NCBI RefSeq assembly: GCF_014656215.1
Contig: NZ_BNBZ01000002.1
Coordinates: forward strand, 248,001 to 312,000
Direction: 5' to 3'
Source of the DNA: Streptomyces zaomyceticus
GTDB taxonomy: Bacteria > Actinomycetota > Actinomycetes > Streptomycetales > Streptomycetaceae
Length of the DNA: 64,000 nt
Shown: positions 8,866 to 16,844 of the stretch, piece after piece
Layout: the number at the start of each line of letters is the position of its first letter
How positions within the stretch are numbered: the first letter of the stretch is position 1
Notes under the pieces: model-generated
Database searches by the model: none
What the model saw: the letters and a program-made list of their open reading frames with translations, nothing else
Told to the model about the DNA's origin: nothing
Position numbers and translations under genes: made by a program

Positions 8866-9573
8866 ATGCCCGACGAGCATCGTCACGCGGGCCTGGAGGA
8901 GTCTCCGCAGGCCGCGCCGCGCGGCGGCCGGGACATGGCGGGCGGGAGGAACGAGGACGCGGCGGGAGGTACGGCCGAGGACGCGGCGGGAGGTACGGCC
9001 GAGGACGGCGCCCGCGCCGCGTTCCGGGCGGCGCGTGACGCCGGCCTGCACGCGTCCCGCCGTACGCGCCGCCGCGACGACTGGACCCCCGGCGCGCGGC
9101 GACGACTTCGCCGGCGCTCCCTCGGACCGGCCCTTGCCGCGCTCCTCGTCGGCGTGACCGTGGGCGGAGTGGCCGTCGCGGCCGTGGACCTGCCGGTTCC
9201 GTTCGGGAACGATCCGGTTCCCGTCCCGTCCACGCCGGCCCCCGGGCACGACGGCCCCACCGTCCCGCCGCACCTCGGTACGACGCCCCCCGGCACGACG
9301 ACCGGCCCCGCGGGCCCGGACGAGCGGCCCACGACGCCCCCGGCCCATGGGCAGCACGGTGAGCAGGCACCGAAGCACGGGCCGGGGAAGGGGCCGAAGA
9401 GCGGCCCGGAGACCGGGCCGAGGAAACGACCGGAGACCGGGTCGGGGCACGGTTCGGGAAGCGGGGCGAACGAGGGTCGGAGGAACGCGGGGAAGAACCG
9501 GCCGGACGAAGGACTGCGGCACGTCCCGGAGAAGGGACGATCCGAGCACCGCGCCGACCGCACCGGGCCCTGA
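8866..9573 (+). CDS. Single-pass membrane protein, putative partner of the adjacent ECF sigma factor
   Basis: About 235 aa. ATG 8866 is preferred over GTG 8863 because it sits seven bases after GGGGGAGG; both are in frame. Residues 1-90 are cytoplasmic and charged, with two 8-residue AEDAAGGT-type repeats. One transmembrane helix follows at about residues 93-115 (LGPALAALLVGVTVGGVAVA). The rest is a Pro/Gly/Lys-rich extracellular tail (PGHDGPTVPPHL; GPGKGPKSGPETGPRKRPET) with no recognised domain. No HxxxCxxC zinc motif, so it is not a classical ZAS anti-sigma factor. Position directly behind the sigma gene suggests a regulatory role, which is inference. Confidence 0.7.
   Translation: MPDEHRHAGLEESPQAAPRGGRDMAGGRNEDAAGGTAEDAAGGTAEDGARAAFRAARDAGLHASRRTRRRDDWTPGARRRLRRRSLGPALAALLVGVTVGGVAVAAVDLPVPFGNDPVPVPSTPAPGHDGPTVPPHLGTTPPGTTTGPAGPDERPTTPPAHGQHGEQAPKHGPGKGPKSGPETGPRKRPETGSGHGSGSGANEGRRNAGKNRPDEGLRHVPEKGRSEHRADRTGP
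8953..9000 (+). repeat. 24-bp tandem duplication inside the membrane-protein gene
   Basis: Two exact 24-bp copies (8953-8976 and 8977-9000, beginning GAGGACGCGGCGGGAGGTAC) plus a nine-base partial third copy. They encode EDAAGGTA repeats in the disordered N-terminus and keep frame, so repeat number can vary without breaking the gene. Confidence 0.8.
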
Positions 9574-9615
9574 CCACCCGAGGGCTTCCGCCGACCACCT
9601 CCCCGTACGGGTGCG

Positions 9616-10011
9616 TCAGGCTGGGGCGAACAGGTCCCCGGACGTGTCGTGGAGGACGAACCCGTTGTCGAGCCGGACGCGGACCCGCACCGGGATCCCC
9701 CCGTCCCGGTAGGCGATCCAGGCGGGCTCCAGCGACCCGATCTGCTCCTCCAGCTGCGTCCTGCTCCCCGGGGGCATCTGATGGCCGAAGTCGTCGAGGA
9801 GCGACTTGAGCCGCAGGTACTCGCGCACCTCCTGGCTCTCCTGCCGGTCCTCGCGCACCTCCTCCACCGTTCCCTCGGTACCCGCGGCCAGGCGCAGCGA
9901 GCCCACGACGGCACCGGGCTCCCCGGCCGGGGAGTCCACGGCCACCGTGAGCTGTCCCGTGAGTTCGAGTTCGACCGTCAGCCGTACCCGCTGACCCTCC
10001 TTCGGCGTCAT
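9616..10011 (-). CDS. Hypothetical protein, 131 aa
   Basis: Unrecognised. The sequence opens MTPKEGQRVRLTVELELTGQ and looks like a small beta-rich domain (alternating polar and hydrophobic residues, residues 8-50) followed by an acidic helical segment (VEEVREDRQESQEVREYLRL) and another beta-like section ending in DTSGDLFAPA. No signal peptide or membrane helix. Its ATG overlaps the stop of the upstream gene by four bases (ATGA), so the two are a transcriptional and probably translational unit. Homologous pairs may exist in other Streptomyces but I cannot name a family. Confidence 0.72.
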   Translation of the reverse strand: MTPKEGQRVRLTVELELTGQLTVAVDSPAGEPGAVVGSLRLAAGTEGTVEEVREDRQESQEVREYLRLKSLLDDFGHQMPPGSRTQLEEQIGSLEPAWIAYRDGGIPVRVRVRLDNGFVLHDTSGDLFAPA

Positions 10012-10694
10012 CGGCTCTGCTCCCCCTCGTCGAGGAGACCAGCGGAGCCGGAGAGGCCCGCGAGGGCGAGGGCCCGGGCGACCGCCGGAAGGTCCCTCGG
10101 CTCATGGTCCGTGTTGACGGGGCGCAGCCGTTCCAGCAGGAGCTCCGGCTCCAGACGGTGCTCCTCGGCGGTGGCCAGGAGGCTGTCCGCGTTCGGCCCG
10201 CCGAGGGTGTCGTCGAGGTGGTACGACAGCTCACCCAGCACCTGACTCCGGTCGACGAAGTCGCTCATGCCGCAGTCCAGACCGTCGTCCGCGAGATCCT
10301 CGGGATACGGCGCGCGGGCCCAGGCCCCGTCCTCGTACCAGTACACACAGCCCAGTTCGTAGCCCTGGAGCCGGTCGCGGAGCTCCTCGTACGGGAGCCA
10401 GTCGGGGCCGCCCGCCAGCATGTCGATGGACGGCTTGTGCCACTTCACACCGCTCGACTCGTCCTCGCCGTAGAGCACGAACCGGCCCTCGCCCATCCGT
10501 GACATCGTCCACCAGGTGCAGCCGGAGTCGTCGTGGTGGAGCCCCTCGTCGTCGATCCAGAGGCCGGTGCGGTAGCCGCTCGCGCGCTGTTCCTGCTCGG
10601 TGGTCGCCGCGACGGCGGCGAGCAGCGCCCACCGTGCCCAGAGCGCCTCGCCCGAGGGAAGGTCCCCGGGCTTTCCCGGACGGTGAATGGTCAT
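10008..10694 (-). CDS. Hypothetical protein, 228 aa
   Basis: Start ATG 10694 (MTIHRPGKPGD); the frame is open far upstream but that part is shadow of the divergent oxidoreductase. Globular, Trp/Tyr-rich and acidic, with GLWIDDEGLHHDDSGCTWW, ERFVLYGEDESSG-like and CVYWYEDGAWARAPYPED stretches reminiscent of immunity-type or SMI1/KNR4-like folds, but no family can be assigned with confidence. It is cytoplasmic, with no signal sequence. Its stop overlaps the next start by four bases. Divergent from the oxidoreductase at 10848 across a 153-bp promoter gap. Confidence 0.72.
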   Translation of the reverse strand: MTIHRPGKPGDLPSGEALWARWALLAAVAATTEQEQRASGYRTGLWIDDEGLHHDDSGCTWWTMSRMGEGRFVLYGEDESSGVKWHKPSIDMLAGGPDWLPYEELRDRLQGYELGCVYWYEDGAWARAPYPEDLADDGLDCGMSDFVDRSQVLGELSYHLDDTLGGPNADSLLATAEEHRLEPELLLERLRPVNTDHEPRDLPAVARALALAGLSGSAGLLDEGEQSR

Positions 10695-10847
10695 GCGTGC
10701 CCCGTGTGTCGTCGTGCGTAGGGTGATCGCGGCAACACTACGGCCTGCGGCCGGTCCGGCCCTCCCGCGGCGCCCGCGGTCGACGGCGCGCGCGGGACCG
10801 GCGTCGGTCGGCAGGTGCGCGCCCGCACGCCCAAGAAGGGAACGACC

Positions 10848-12032
10848 ATGCCCGACCTCCGACTCGGTGTCCTCGGTTACGGACTGCGCGGCTCGATCGC
10901 CCGGACGGCGCACCGCCCCGGCGCCGGCGCACGGGTCACCGCCCTCGCGGACCACGATCCCCGGGCCCGGGCGGAGGCGGCCCCGGCCTTTCCCGGCGCG
11001 CGGATCTGCACCGACCACCGTCGGGTCGTCGAGGACCCCGACGTCGACGCCGTCCTCGTCCTCACGCCCGACCACACCCACGCCGACCTGGCCCGCGAGG
11101 CCCTGAAGGCGGGCAAGCCCGTCTTCGTCGAGAAGCCCCTCGCCGTCGACATCGAGAGCTGCGACAACGTGCTGCGCACCGCCCGCGAGACGGGCACCCG
11201 CCTGTACGTCGGACACAACATGCGCCACATGCCCGTGGTCCGGCTGATGCGCGACATCATCCGACGCGGCGAGATCGGCGCGGTCAGGACGATCTGGGTC
11301 CGCCACTTCGTCGGCTACGGCGGCGACTGGTACTTCAAGGACTGGCACGCCGAACAGCGGTGCACGAACGGACTGCTGCTCCAGAAGGCCGCCCACGACA
11401 TCGACGTCCTGCACTGGCTCGCCGACGGGTACACGGAGCGGGTACAGGCGCTCGGCGACCTCATGGTCTACGGCGACAACCCGCACCGTCGTGCCCCCGG
11501 CGAACCGAAGACGGACGACTGGTACACGAAGGACGGCCACTGGCCGCCGCACACCCAGCGCGGGCTGAACCCGGTGATCGACGTCGAGGACGTGTCGCTG
11601 GTCAACATGCGCCTGGACAACGGCGTTCTGGCCGCCTACCAGCAGTGCCACTTCACGCCCGACTACTGGCGGAACTACACCGTCATCGGCGACGCCGGCC
11701 GCCTGGAGAACTTCGGCGACGGCCCCGGCGGGGCGGTCAGGGTGTGGAACTCCCGCCGTTCGGGCTACCGGGCGGAGCCGGACGCCGAGTACCGCGTACC
11801 CACTGTGGAGGACAATGCGGGGCACGGCGGCGCGGACCCCCTCCTCATCGACGAGTTCGTCCGCTTCGCCCGCGACGGCGGCCTCACCGACACCTCACCC
11901 GTGGCCGCCCGGATGTCCGTGGCGGCGGGCGTCCGCGCGACCGAGTCCCTGCGTACGGGCGGCACGCCACGCGCGGTACCGCCCCTCGACCCCGAGCTGG
12001 CCGCGTACTTCGAACGAGGCCAGACCGGGTGA
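10848..12032 (+). CDS. Gfo/Idh/MocA-family NAD(P)-dependent oxidoreductase
   Basis: 394 aa from ATG 10848, which follows AAGAAGGGA by six bases; an upstream in-frame GTG (10815) is less likely. N-terminal Rossmann fold with LGVLGYGLRGSIARTAHRPG, then the family hallmark EKPLAVD after KAGKPVFV (about residues 90-105), where the Lys and Pro contact the nicotinamide. The C-terminal alpha/beta domain carries the KAAHDIDVLHWLADG segment with the catalytic-region His. Members oxidise or epimerise sugars, inositols or related polyols; the substrate here is unknown. Monocistronic in appearance. Confidence 0.9.
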   Translation: MPDLRLGVLGYGLRGSIARTAHRPGAGARVTALADHDPRARAEAAPAFPGARICTDHRRVVEDPDVDAVLVLTPDHTHADLAREALKAGKPVFVEKPLAVDIESCDNVLRTARETGTRLYVGHNMRHMPVVRLMRDIIRRGEIGAVRTIWVRHFVGYGGDWYFKDWHAEQRCTNGLLLQKAAHDIDVLHWLADGYTERVQALGDLMVYGDNPHRRAPGEPKTDDWYTKDGHWPPHTQRGLNPVIDVEDVSLVNMRLDNGVLAAYQQCHFTPDYWRNYTVIGDAGRLENFGDGPGGAVRVWNSRRSGYRAEPDAEYRVPTVEDNAGHGGADPLLIDEFVRFARDGGLTDTSPVAARMSVAAGVRATESLRTGGTPRAVPPLDPELAAYFERGQTG

Positions 12033-12196
12033 CCCCGCTGCCGGATCCCGGCTCGCCCCCGCTGTCGTCCGTGCGCGCGGCCCGCACGGTGTCGGTGCGG
12101 GGCCGCCGTAATGCGAGGTGTCGCAGGGCGTATTTCCGGCCGCGGGTGCGACGCGTGACCCACATCACTTTCTCCGTTTCCCGCTTTCCGTTATCG

Positions 12197-14179
12197 ATGG
12201 CGCGCACCAGGCTCTCCCAAGCGCAAACATCTCCAACGGACGGGACGATCGGCGTGCGGCAGAGCACAGGAATCGAGCGGGACACAGAGCTGGTCCTGGC
12301 GGCGCGGAACGGTGACCCCTGGGCGCGGGACCAGCTGATCACCGCCCACCTGCCCCTGGTCCACACCACCGTGGCCGTCGCCATGAACGGTCGCCACGGT
12401 GCCGAGCACGTCGAGCACGTCGTACGGGAGACGATGACGCGCGCCATCGACGGGCTGCCCACCCTGACCGACCCCGGAGTCTTCCGGCCCTGGCTGGTCG
12501 CGATCGCCGTGGACGGGATACGGCGGCACCGGCACGCCCAGCCGGCCGGCTGGGCGTACGGGGACGCCATGAGCGGCGAGTCGCCGCAGGCGACGGGGCA
12601 GGCCCACGAGATCACCGAGGCGGCGCGCTGGCTCGACCCGGACGACGGCGAACTGCTGGCCCTGTGGTCGCTGGAGTGCTCGGGCGAGCTCTCCCGCTAC
12701 GAGACGGCTGCCGCGTTGCGGTGGCCGGTCGAGGAGACGGCGGCCAGGTTCGAAGCGGTACGGGCACGGCTCGACGCCGCCCGGGTCGTCGTCGGCACCC
12801 TGAACGGCGGGAACCCCTCCTGCCGCGCCCTGAGCCACCAGGCGGCGGGCTGGGACCACCGCCCCTCCGCCCCGTGGCGCGACCACCTGGCCCACCACAC
12901 CCTCGGCTGCGCCCACTGCTCCGCGCGCTGGAACGGACTGGTCCCGGCGGAGACGCTCCTGGCGGTCACGACGCCCGCGGCCACGGCCCAGGCGGGCGAG
13001 CCGACGTGGGAATCCGTGACGCCGATGCCCGCGGCCACCTACATACCCGGCCGGCACGGCACGTACATGTCCACCCCGCAGGGCGCCCCGGACCCGTACG
13101 CGAGCGCCGGCCACGCGGACCCCTACGGCACGTCCGACGCCACCGAGATGCTCGACGTCACCGAGTCGGCCGCGTACGCCCCGGCAGCCGACCTGACGGA
13201 GCCGTACCTCCTGGCCGGTTCGTCCCCGGAGCACGTCCGACCCCACACGACCCGGCACACCCCCACCTCCCCGGCGCCGGGGAGGCACGGTTCACGCGCC
13301 GCCCTGCGGCGTCGTCGCCAGACGCAGGAGCGGGGCCGGCGCCGGGCCGTCATCGCGGCCGGTGTCGTGGTCATGGCGGTGACGGGTGGCGCGTTCTCGA
13401 TGAGCGGCGGCCGCGGCGGGGACGACGAGAGCCTCGACGCGAGCCGTCTGACGGCCCCGGGCCTGGACCTTCCCCTCTCCCACGACCCGTCCGCCCACTC
13501 CGGCACCCCGTCGGCGGCGCCGACGGATCCCACCGCCTCGCCGCCCACCTCCACGTCCGCCTCCGCGCGTGCCTCCGCCTCGGCATCGCCCAGCGCGCGG
13601 GCCACCACCGCCCAGCCGCGCCCGGCCCGCACCACCACGCCCGCCCGGGTGAAGACGACCCCGCCCCGTACCAAGGCGCCCACGCAGGGCTCACCGTCGA
13701 CCGGTACCGGCACGAACAACGGCAACGGCGGCAACAACGGCGGCACGGGTACCGACGCGGGCTCCGGTACGGGTGCGGGTCCGCAGAACGACCAGGGCCA
13801 GAGCTCGGCCGTCGACCAGGTCGTCGCTCTGGTCAACGCCGAGCGCGCCAAGGCGGGCTGCGGGCCGCTGACCGCGAACGCCACCCTGACCAAGGCCGCC
13901 CAGGGCCACTCCGACGACATGGCCGCGCGCGACTTCTTCGACCACACCAACCCCGACGGCGCCGGCCCGGGGGAACGGGTGACGGCCGCCGGCTACCCGT
14001 GGTCGACCTACGGCGAGAACATCGCCATGGGCCAGAGCAGCCCGGAACAGGTCATGGAGTCGTGGATGAACAGCCCGGGCCACCGCGCGAACATCCTCAA
14101 CTGCTCCTTCAAGGAGATCGGCGTCGGCATCCACTCCGAGGGCGGGCCCTACTGGACCCAGGTCTTCGGCGCCCGCTGA
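12197..14179 (+). CDS. Sigma-factor-like / zinc-anti-sigma-like / transmembrane / CAP-domain fusion protein
   Basis: About 660 aa from ATG 12197; GTG 12254 is an alternative and neither has a clear Shine-Dalgarno. Order seen: sigma region-2-like helices (about 31-115, LVLAARNGDPWARDQLI, RETMTRAIDGLPTLTD), a region-4-like segment (about 145-205, YETAAALRWPVEETAARFEA), an H-x3-C-x2-C motif (HTLGCAHC, about 235-242) of the ZAS anti-sigma type, a transmembrane helix (about 385-402), a long Ser/Thr/Pro linker with Asn/Gly repeats, and a C-terminal CAP (SCP/PR-1-like) domain from about 535 (VNAERAKAGCG, HTNPDG, YGENIA, WMNSPGHRANIL). The CAP domain would be outside the cell and the sigma-like part inside. 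This suggests a membrane-tethered regulator coupled to an extracellular module; whether the sigma part still binds RNA polymerase is unknown. A perfect terminator follows. Confidence 0.85.
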   Translation: MARTRLSQAQTSPTDGTIGVRQSTGIERDTELVLAARNGDPWARDQLITAHLPLVHTTVAVAMNGRHGAEHVEHVVRETMTRAIDGLPTLTDPGVFRPWLVAIAVDGIRRHRHAQPAGWAYGDAMSGESPQATGQAHEITEAARWLDPDDGELLALWSLECSGELSRYETAAALRWPVEETAARFEAVRARLDAARVVVGTLNGGNPSCRALSHQAAGWDHRPSAPWRDHLAHHTLGCAHCSARWNGLVPAETLLAVTTPAATAQAGEPTWESVTPMPAATYIPGRHGTYMSTPQGAPDPYASAGHADPYGTSDATEMLDVTESAAYAPAADLTEPYLLAGSSPEHVRPHTTRHTPTSPAPGRHGSRAALRRRRQTQERGRRRAVIAAGVVVMAVTGGAFSMSGGRGGDDESLDASRLTAPGLDLPLSHDPSAHSGTPSAAPTDPTASPPTSTSASARASASASPSARATTAQPRPARTTTPARVKTTPPRTKAPTQGSPSTGTGTNNGNGGNNGGTGTDAGSGTGAGPQNDQGQSSAVDQVVALVNAERAKAGCGPLTANATLTKAAQGHSDDMAARDFFDHTNPDGAGPGERVTAAGYPWSTYGENIAMGQSSPEQVMESWMNSPGHRANILNCSFKEIGVGIHSEGGPYWTQVFGAR

Positions 14180-14210
14180 CGACCCGCCCCCGGCCGCGAT
14201 GTCGGCCCGA

Positions 14211-14252
14211 TGCCCACCGCCCCTGCCGGACGTCCGGCAGGGGCGGTGGGCA
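14211..14252. terminator. Perfect 20-bp inverted repeat terminator
   Basis: TGCCCACCGCCCCTGCCGGA at 14211-14230 is followed by CG and then its exact reverse complement at 14233-14252. It lies between the plus-strand CAP-domain gene and the convergent NUDIX gene and has no T tract, so it likely works from both sides. Confidence 0.85.
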
Positions 14253-14328
14253 TACGGGTCTCCGACGCGACCGTGTGAGCCGTGGTCCGGTCCGGGGCCC
14301 CGGTCACCCGGGGCACGTGGTCACCCGG

Positions 14329-15450
14329 TCACCCGGTCATCCGGTCCCAGACCACCGGGTCGGCGAGTTCGGCGACGGGCTGTGGCTGGGCGGCGGGGAC
14401 ACCCAGGGCTGCGCGGGCCCGGTGGACCGCGGCGAGTTGGGCGCCGGCCGAAGGGCCCCAGTCGAAGAGCTGCAGGGCCTGTTCCGGCGTGGCCAGGACG
14501 CGGATGTGCGTGCGGCCGGTGGCAGGGTCCACGGGCGGCGCGCCGAGACGGGCGAGGGCGGCGACGTGGCGGACGCGGGCGGAGGGTTCCTCGGGATCCG
14601 ACAGGTATCCGACGCTCACGACGTCGGTCAGCTCGGCGGCGGCTTCCTCGGCCGCCTCTCGGCGCACGGTGGCCTCGGGGTCGTCGTGGTCCCGGGCTTC
14701 GGGCGTACCGCCGGGAAGGCAGGCGGCTCCGGTGTCGGGTTCGAGAAGGACCAGGACACGACCGTCCGGGGCGAAGGCCCAGACCCAGGACTGGCGGACC
14801 GGAAGATGCTCCGGGACGGGAGCGGCATGGAAGGGGTAGTGGTGTCGGGCCCGGGACGTTCGCAGGATGCCCGCGGTGTCCAGGACGGAGGGGGCGATCG
14901 GACGGCCGTCCTCGAGGAGCACGGCGCCACCGGCGTTGACGCGGGCCCGGAGCGCCGAGAGGGCGCGGCGGGCGTCGCGCGGCGCGAGCAGACCGGGCAG
15001 GCCGGCGGGTTCGACGAACTCGATGCCGGTGATCTCGCGCTCGGGCAGCCGAATGGCGGCGATCTGCTCGTCGCTCCAGGTGCCCCCGTCGAAGACATGC
15101 AGGAGCTCGCCGGGAAACCGCATGGACGCCGGTGCGCCGACACTCCCGACGGAGACCCAGTCGACGGCGAGGCCCCGGTCGACGGTCAGGGCGACACCGA
15201 GCTCCTCCTGCAGTTCGCGGGCGGCGGCCCGTGCGGGCGACTCTCCCTTGTCGACGGCGCCACCGGGAAGCAGACAGGTGTCGAGGTAGTCGACGTGCTG
15301 CACCAGGACCTGCCCGTGCCGGTCGGTGATCAGCACCGAGCACCCTGCCCAGAGCGCACCTGAAGCCCGCAGGATCCCGTACTCCTCGTCGGTCGGCTCC
15401 GGGCCCGGAGACCTGTCGGGAGTGGAGGCGGTGGAGGGGGTTGTCGTCAT
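14329..15450 (-). CDS. Tandem (two-domain) NUDIX hydrolase
   Basis: 373 aa from ATG 15450, preceded by CGGAGAGAG. The first NUDIX domain (about 25-165) has an exact box GAVDKGESPARAAARELQEE followed by LGV, matching Gx5Ex7REUxEExGU, so it should be catalytic. The second (about 200-345) starts SWVWAFAPDGRVLVLLEPDT and has an extended, altered box (LPGGTPEARDHDDPEATVRR then EAAEEAAAEL). NUDIX enzymes hydrolyse nucleoside diphosphates linked to another group; the substrate cannot be told. It is last in a minus-strand series with a kinase-like gene and a three-domain NUDIX protein, so the set probably handles one modified nucleotide or natural product. Confidence 0.88.
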   Translation of the reverse strand: MTTTPSTASTPDRSPGPEPTDEEYGILRASGALWAGCSVLITDRHGQVLVQHVDYLDTCLLPGGAVDKGESPARAAARELQEELGVALTVDRGLAVDWVSVGSVGAPASMRFPGELLHVFDGGTWSDEQIAAIRLPEREITGIEFVEPAGLPGLLAPRDARRALSALRARVNAGGAVLLEDGRPIAPSVLDTAGILRTSRARHHYPFHAAPVPEHLPVRQSWVWAFAPDGRVLVLLEPDTGAACLPGGTPEARDHDDPEATVRREAAEEAAAELTDVVSVGYLSDPEEPSARVRHVAALARLGAPPVDPATGRTHIRVLATPEQALQLFDWGPSAGAQLAAVHRARAALGVPAAQPQPVAELADPVVWDRMTG

Positions 15451-15544
15451 CTCTCTCCGATCGGAAAAGTGTCCGTGCCGTCCGTCCGTCCGCGTCATCT
15501 GCGACGGACGGACAGGTGGAAGGGCGGCGTGGCGGGCGGGCAGG

Positions 15545-16414
15545 TCAGGGAAGGGGGACGGGAGTTCCGGTGAGGTCCTCGGCCCGGCGGGCCGGCAGCG
15601 GGGTGAGGCGGGGGTGGACGCCCAGGCTGCACGCCTGGAGGAGCCGGCCGAGCGCGACCAGCTCGCCCGCCCGCCCGGCGGGCGTGTCGAGGACGTCGGC
15701 GAACTCCCGCCGGATGCGGGCGGCGGTGGCGGGTGCGGTGAGGGTGTACGCGTGGAGGAGGCCGATGTCGTAGCCGACGGGCAGCCGTCCCCACCCCTCC
15801 CAGTCCAGGATGACCAGCGGCGCGTAGGTGAGGTTCGCCCAGTGGACGTCGGCGTGGCCGGTGGTGTGATCGCGGATGTGGAGGGGGTCGATGCCGAGGA
15901 AGCGGCGGAAGATGTCGTCGATCCATCGCTGCCGTGCGGACTCCCGGTCGGTCGGCACCGTCGCGAGCGTCTTGAGCGCGGATCGAAGGTCCGTCCACCA
16001 GACGTCCGGGCGGACGGGGTTCCGGTCGAGCGCGGGGCTGCCGCCGGTGACCGCCGGCGCGGTGACGTACTCGGTGAGTTCGGCACGGTACGCGTGATCA
16101 CCCCCGGTCCAGTCGCACAGGTCCCGCAGCCGGGGCCGGGGGACGGAGCGGGGTACCAGCGCGTCGGCGAGCGCCGTGCCCTCCCACAGCCTGCCGCCCT
16201 GCTTCGCGACCGGGGCGGAGACGACACGCAGCCAGTCGGTCCCGGCCCGGCGGCCGAGGGTGCGGCCCTGCCACCCCCACACCTCCGGTCCGGACACCGT
16301 GACGAGGAAGGCGCGCGCCGCGGAGGCGTGGGCGCGTCGCATCCTCACCTGCTCGTCGCGCTCCGAAGGCGCCGTGAACACGCTCTCGTTCCGGGGTCGT
16401 CCGACCTTCCTCAC
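15545..16414 (-). CDS. Aminoglycoside-phosphotransferase-like (APH) kinase
   Basis: 289 aa. The C-terminal lobe has the APH/choline-kinase catalytic loop and metal motif: HADVHWANL (catalytic Asp and Asn) followed by LVILDWEGWGRLPVGYDIGL. The N-terminal lobe is short, with VSGPEVWGWQGRTLGRRAG and VAKQGGRLWEG likely covering the nucleotide-binding strands and the conserved Lys. Such enzymes phosphorylate hydroxyls of antibiotics, sugars or choline-like metabolites; nothing here fixes the substrate. Its start overlaps the stop of a 40-codon ORF by four bases, and the NUDIX gene follows 94 bp later. A resistance or metabolite-repair function is possible but inferred. Confidence 0.82.
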   Translation of the reverse strand: MRKVGRPRNESVFTAPSERDEQVRMRRAHASAARAFLVTVSGPEVWGWQGRTLGRRAGTDWLRVVSAPVAKQGGRLWEGTALADALVPRSVPRPRLRDLCDWTGGDHAYRAELTEYVTAPAVTGGSPALDRNPVRPDVWWTDLRSALKTLATVPTDRESARQRWIDDIFRRFLGIDPLHIRDHTTGHADVHWANLTYAPLVILDWEGWGRLPVGYDIGLLHAYTLTAPATAARIRREFADVLDTPAGRAGELVALGRLLQACSLGVHPRLTPLPARRAEDLTGTPVPLP

Positions 16415-16533
16415 CTGCCCTCCCCGTCGGCGACGTGCGCCGCGGACCGTTCCCGCAACCGGTCCTCGAGGTACCGGTACCCCCGTTCCCGGGCGTGGTG
16501 TCTGTTGCCCTCGTGGCGAACTGCGTACTCCAA
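16411..16533 (-). CDS. Small ORF, 40 aa, coupled to the kinase gene
   Basis: TTG start at 16533 is preceded by AGGAGAGG at a good distance; the product is very basic (EYAVRHEGNRHHARERGYRY onward, ending AAHVADGEGR) and its TGA overlaps the ATG of the kinase gene (ATGA). The ribosome site and the overlap favour a real, coupled reading frame. No domain is recognisable at this length. Confidence 0.45.
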   Translation of the reverse strand: MEYAVRHEGNRHHARERGYRYLEDRLRERSAAHVADGEGR

Positions 16534-16571
16534 CGAGCCTCTCCTCGTCTGACGGTGTCGAACGGGCGTGG

Positions 16572-16769
16572 TCACGGCGTCCCGTGGGGAGCGAGGCCGA
16601 TCGGGGGCAGCGTCCAGGCCAGTGCCTTCGGCCCGGCGCCGGAGACGACGTGCTGAGGGCCGCCGCCCGAGAGCTCGACCCGGTACGCGGTCGGCCGACC
16701 GGCCTGTTCCCAGCGGGCGTGGACGTCCTCGAGGGGGCGGGGGAGGGGAGGCCGGTCGGGGAAGCGCAC
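16572..16769 (-). CDS. Small hypothetical protein, 65 aa
   Basis: ATG 16769. The product has a balanced composition with a plausible beta-strand pattern (VHARWEQAGRPTAYRVELSG, then KALAWTLPPIGLAPHG). It sits in the minus-strand series between the three-domain NUDIX gene and the 40-codon ORF, 38 bp ahead of the latter. No family recognised. It may instead be part of a longer untranslated spacer. Confidence 0.4.
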   Translation of the reverse strand: MRFPDRPPLPRPLEDVHARWEQAGRPTAYRVELSGGGPQHVVSGAGPKALAWTLPPIGLAPHGTP

Positions 16770-16844
16770 GGCGGGGACGGGCGGGGAGCCGTCGGGTGGA
16801 CCCGGGTGGTGAGGCGAGGTGGGCCGAGGTGTGGTGGCGGTCGG

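Noticed and set aside
10695..11825. N-terminal extension of the 228-aa hypothetical through the oxidoreductase region
   Set aside because: It is antisense to the Gfo/Idh/MocA gene; the real protein starts at ATG 10694.
12155..12168. GTGA-N6-TCAC dyad upstream of the CAP fusion gene (GTGACCCACATCAC)
   Set aside because: Only the four-base arms match, and the flanking T and A and the GNCAC feature are absent; too common by chance to list as a site.
12664..15363. Plus-strand frame of 899 codons across the CAP-domain gene and NUDIX gene
   Set aside because: Out of frame with the CAP fusion and antisense to the NUDIX protein; crosses a perfect terminator.
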